Part shown: piece by piece, positions 5,307-6,481 of the stretch
Numbering within the stretch: the first letter of the stretch is position 1
How the letters are laid out: each line of letters starts with the position of its first letter
From: Bacteroidota bacterium
Lineage (GTDB): Bacteria; Bacteroidota; Bacteroidia; NS11-12g; UBA955
Length of the DNA stretch: 6,481 nt
Direction: 5' to 3'
Assembly (NCBI GenBank): GCA_947450015.1
Contig: CANFUB010000154.1
Location: 1-6,481 of the forward strand
Position numbers and translations under genes: made by a program
The notes under the pieces: generated by a model
What the model was told of the DNA's origin: nothing
The model's input: only the letters and a program-made list of their open reading frames with translations
Databases searched by the model: none

Positions 5307-6272
5307 ATGGCTATTTTTAACTTCTTTAAAAAAGACCAATCAAAACAGGATAACCTGCCAAAAGAGGAAGCCTTAGATAAAACTAAAGCCTCCTTTTTTA
5401 GTAAAATATCGAAAGCCATTGCGGGCAAAACAACCGTAGATGCCTCCTTTCTCGATGAATTAGAAGAAATATTAGTAAGCAGTGATGTTGGTATCGATAC
5501 CACTGTTAAAATTATTGAACGCATTGAAAAACGCGTGGCCCGCGATAAATACATCAACACCTCTGAACTCAATACCATCCTCAGAGACGAGATTACCCTT
5601 TTACTTACCGAAAACAAAAAAACACCTGACATCGATTTCGATCTTACCAATTTACCAAAGCCATATGTGCTAATGGTGGTTGGCGTGAATGGTGTAGGTA
5701 AAACAACCACCATCGGAAAACTGGCCAATGCTTTTACCCAACATGGTAAAAAAGTATTGCTTGCTGCTGGTGATACATTTAGAGCGGGTGCTGTTGATCA
5801 ATTAGAAATATGGAGCAAACGTGTGGGTTGCGACTTTTATTCCAACGGCATGAATACCGACCCTTCTGCTGTTGCCTATGATGCTGTTCAAAAAGGCAAA
5901 GAAGGCAATTATGATATTGTAATTTTAGACACTGCTGGTCGTTTACACAACAAAGTGAATTTAATGAATGAGCTTAGTAAAATAAAACGCGTGATGGCCA
6001 AGGTAATTGATTATGCGCCCAACGATGTGATGCTCGTACTCGATGCTTCTACCGGTCAGAACGCTTTTGAACAAGCCAAACATTTTACTGCAGCTACTGA
6101 AGTAACTTCTTTGGCGCTCACCAAACTCGATGGCACTGCCAAAGGTGGTGTGGTGCTTGGCGTAAGCCATCAATTTAAAATTCCAGTAAGGTACATCGGT
6201 GTAGGCGAAGGCATCAACGATATCAAATTATTTGATGCCACCGACTTTGTACATACCCTATTCGACAACTAA
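5307..6272 (+). CDS. ftsY: Signal recognition particle receptor FtsY
   Basis: FtsY is the membrane-associated SRP receptor GTPase; with Ffh it delivers ribosomes making membrane proteins to the Sec translocon. The helical N domain spans about residues 29-100. The G domain follows with every GTPase motif intact: GVNGVGKTTT (126-135), DTFRAGA (156-162; DTFRA distinguishes FtsY from Ffh), DTAGR (208-212), TKLD (272-275) and GVGEGINDI (298-306). At 321 residues it lacks the long acidic A domain of E. coli FtsY; the N-terminus MAIFNFFKK is a short amphipathic, basic stretch that could touch the membrane. The ATG is the only sensible start ahead of the N domain. The gene follows the rpmB-operon terminator by about 20 bases with no clear TAnnTTTG, so it may rely on read-through or a non-consensus promoter. 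rimO begins three bases after its stop. Confidence 0.97.
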   Translation: MAIFNFFKKDQSKQDNLPKEEALDKTKASFFSKISKAIAGKTTVDASFLDELEEILVSSDVGIDTTVKIIERIEKRVARDKYINTSELNTILRDEITLLLTENKKTPDIDFDLTNLPKPYVLMVVGVNGVGKTTTIGKLANAFTQHGKKVLLAAGDTFRAGAVDQLEIWSKRVGCDFYSNGMNTDPSAVAYDAVQKGKEGNYDIVILDTAGRLHNKVNLMNELSKIKRVMAKVIDYAPNDVMLVLDASTGQNAFEQAKHFTAATEVTSLALTKLDGTAKGGVVLGVSHQFKIPVRYIGVGEGINDIKLFDATDFVHTLFDN

Positions 6273-6275
6273 AAC

Positions 6276-6481
6276 ATGAGAACCAAATCCTTAAAGCCCA
6301 ATAAAATCAATATTGTTACCTTAGGTTGTAGTAAAAACTTGGTAGACAGTGAGGTGTTGCTAAGTCAATTAAAAGGCAATGAAATTGATGCCACCCATGA
6401 ATCCGAAAAGAATGATGCCAATATTATTGTTGTCAATACTTGCGGATTTATTGACAATGCTAAGCAAGAAAGCATTGACAC
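6276..6481 (+). CDS. rimO: Ribosomal protein S12 methylthiotransferase RimO (N-terminal part)
   Basis: RimO is a radical-SAM enzyme with two iron-sulfur clusters that adds a methylthio group to the conserved aspartate of ribosomal protein S12. Only 68 codons are present before the window ends. They cover the start of the N-terminal methylthiotransferase domain: INIVTLGCSKNLVDSEVLL (11-29) with Cys18, and NTCGFIDNAKQES (54-66) with Cys56, the first two of the three cysteines that bind the auxiliary cluster. LGCSKNLVDSE and NTCGFI favour RimO over its tRNA-modifying relative MiaB. The gene lies three bases after ftsY and is surely cotranscribed with it. The radical-SAM and TRAM domains would lie beyond the window. 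Confidence 0.95.
   Translation, partial: MRTKSLKPNKINIVTLGCSKNLVDSEVLLSQLKGNEIDATHESEKNDANIIVVNTCGFIDNAKQESID

Noticed and set aside
5307..5430. FtsY truncated at its N-terminus
   Set aside because: FtsY without a long acidic A domain is common outside the Enterobacteria, and the N and G domains are complete.
5249..5728. 159-codon minus-strand ORF opposite the start of ftsY
   Set aside because: It runs antisense to the conserved FtsY N and G domains and across the terminator, and its Ser/Val/Leu-rich composition is that of a shadow frame. The minus-strand ORF at 5961-6173 is the same.

Overview
The window looks like chromosomal DNA from a member of the Bacteroidota. Four things point there: an rpmB-rpmG-DUF4295-ftsY-rimO cluster of the kind found in that phylum, a good match to the Bacteroidota promoter consensus (TTTG, then TAnnTTTG) in front of rpmB, start codons without convincing Shine-Dalgarno sequences, and a sigma factor next to a large membrane protein bearing motifs I associate with Bacteroidota surface proteins. 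The genes are AT-rich throughout. I see no tRNA, rRNA, CRISPR array, insertion sequence or phage gene, and no gene-free stretch longer than about 120 bases.

Layout. Bases 1-288 (+) hold the C-terminal end of a membrane protein, probably a family 2 glycosyltransferase. It converges on, and shares its stop bases with, a minus-strand block. That block, in transcription order (right to left), is an MFS transporter (4546-3314), the tRNA hydroxylase gene miaE (3314-2712, overlapping the transporter stop by one base), a small intrinsic terminator, then a sigma-70 family (ECF-like) sigma factor with a GTG start (2611-2078). Last comes a 598-residue single-pass membrane protein with an anti-sigma-like N-terminus (2081-285), which overlaps the sigma gene by four bases. 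On the right, reading away from the transporter across a 116-bp divergent promoter region, is the ribosomal and translocation cluster: rpmB, rpmG, a 50-codon DUF4295 gene, a strong terminator, ftsY, and the first 68 codons of rimO (cut by the window end).

How the genes work together. The right half is housekeeping: two large-subunit ribosomal proteins, a small ribosome-associated protein, the SRP receptor, and the enzyme that methylthiolates ribosomal protein S12. MiaE on the other strand also acts on the translation apparatus, by modifying tRNA. The most distinctive part is the sigma/membrane-protein pair. The arrangement suggests a trans-envelope signalling switch in which a large periplasmic domain controls a cytoplasmic sigma factor; the signal and target genes cannot be read from this sequence.
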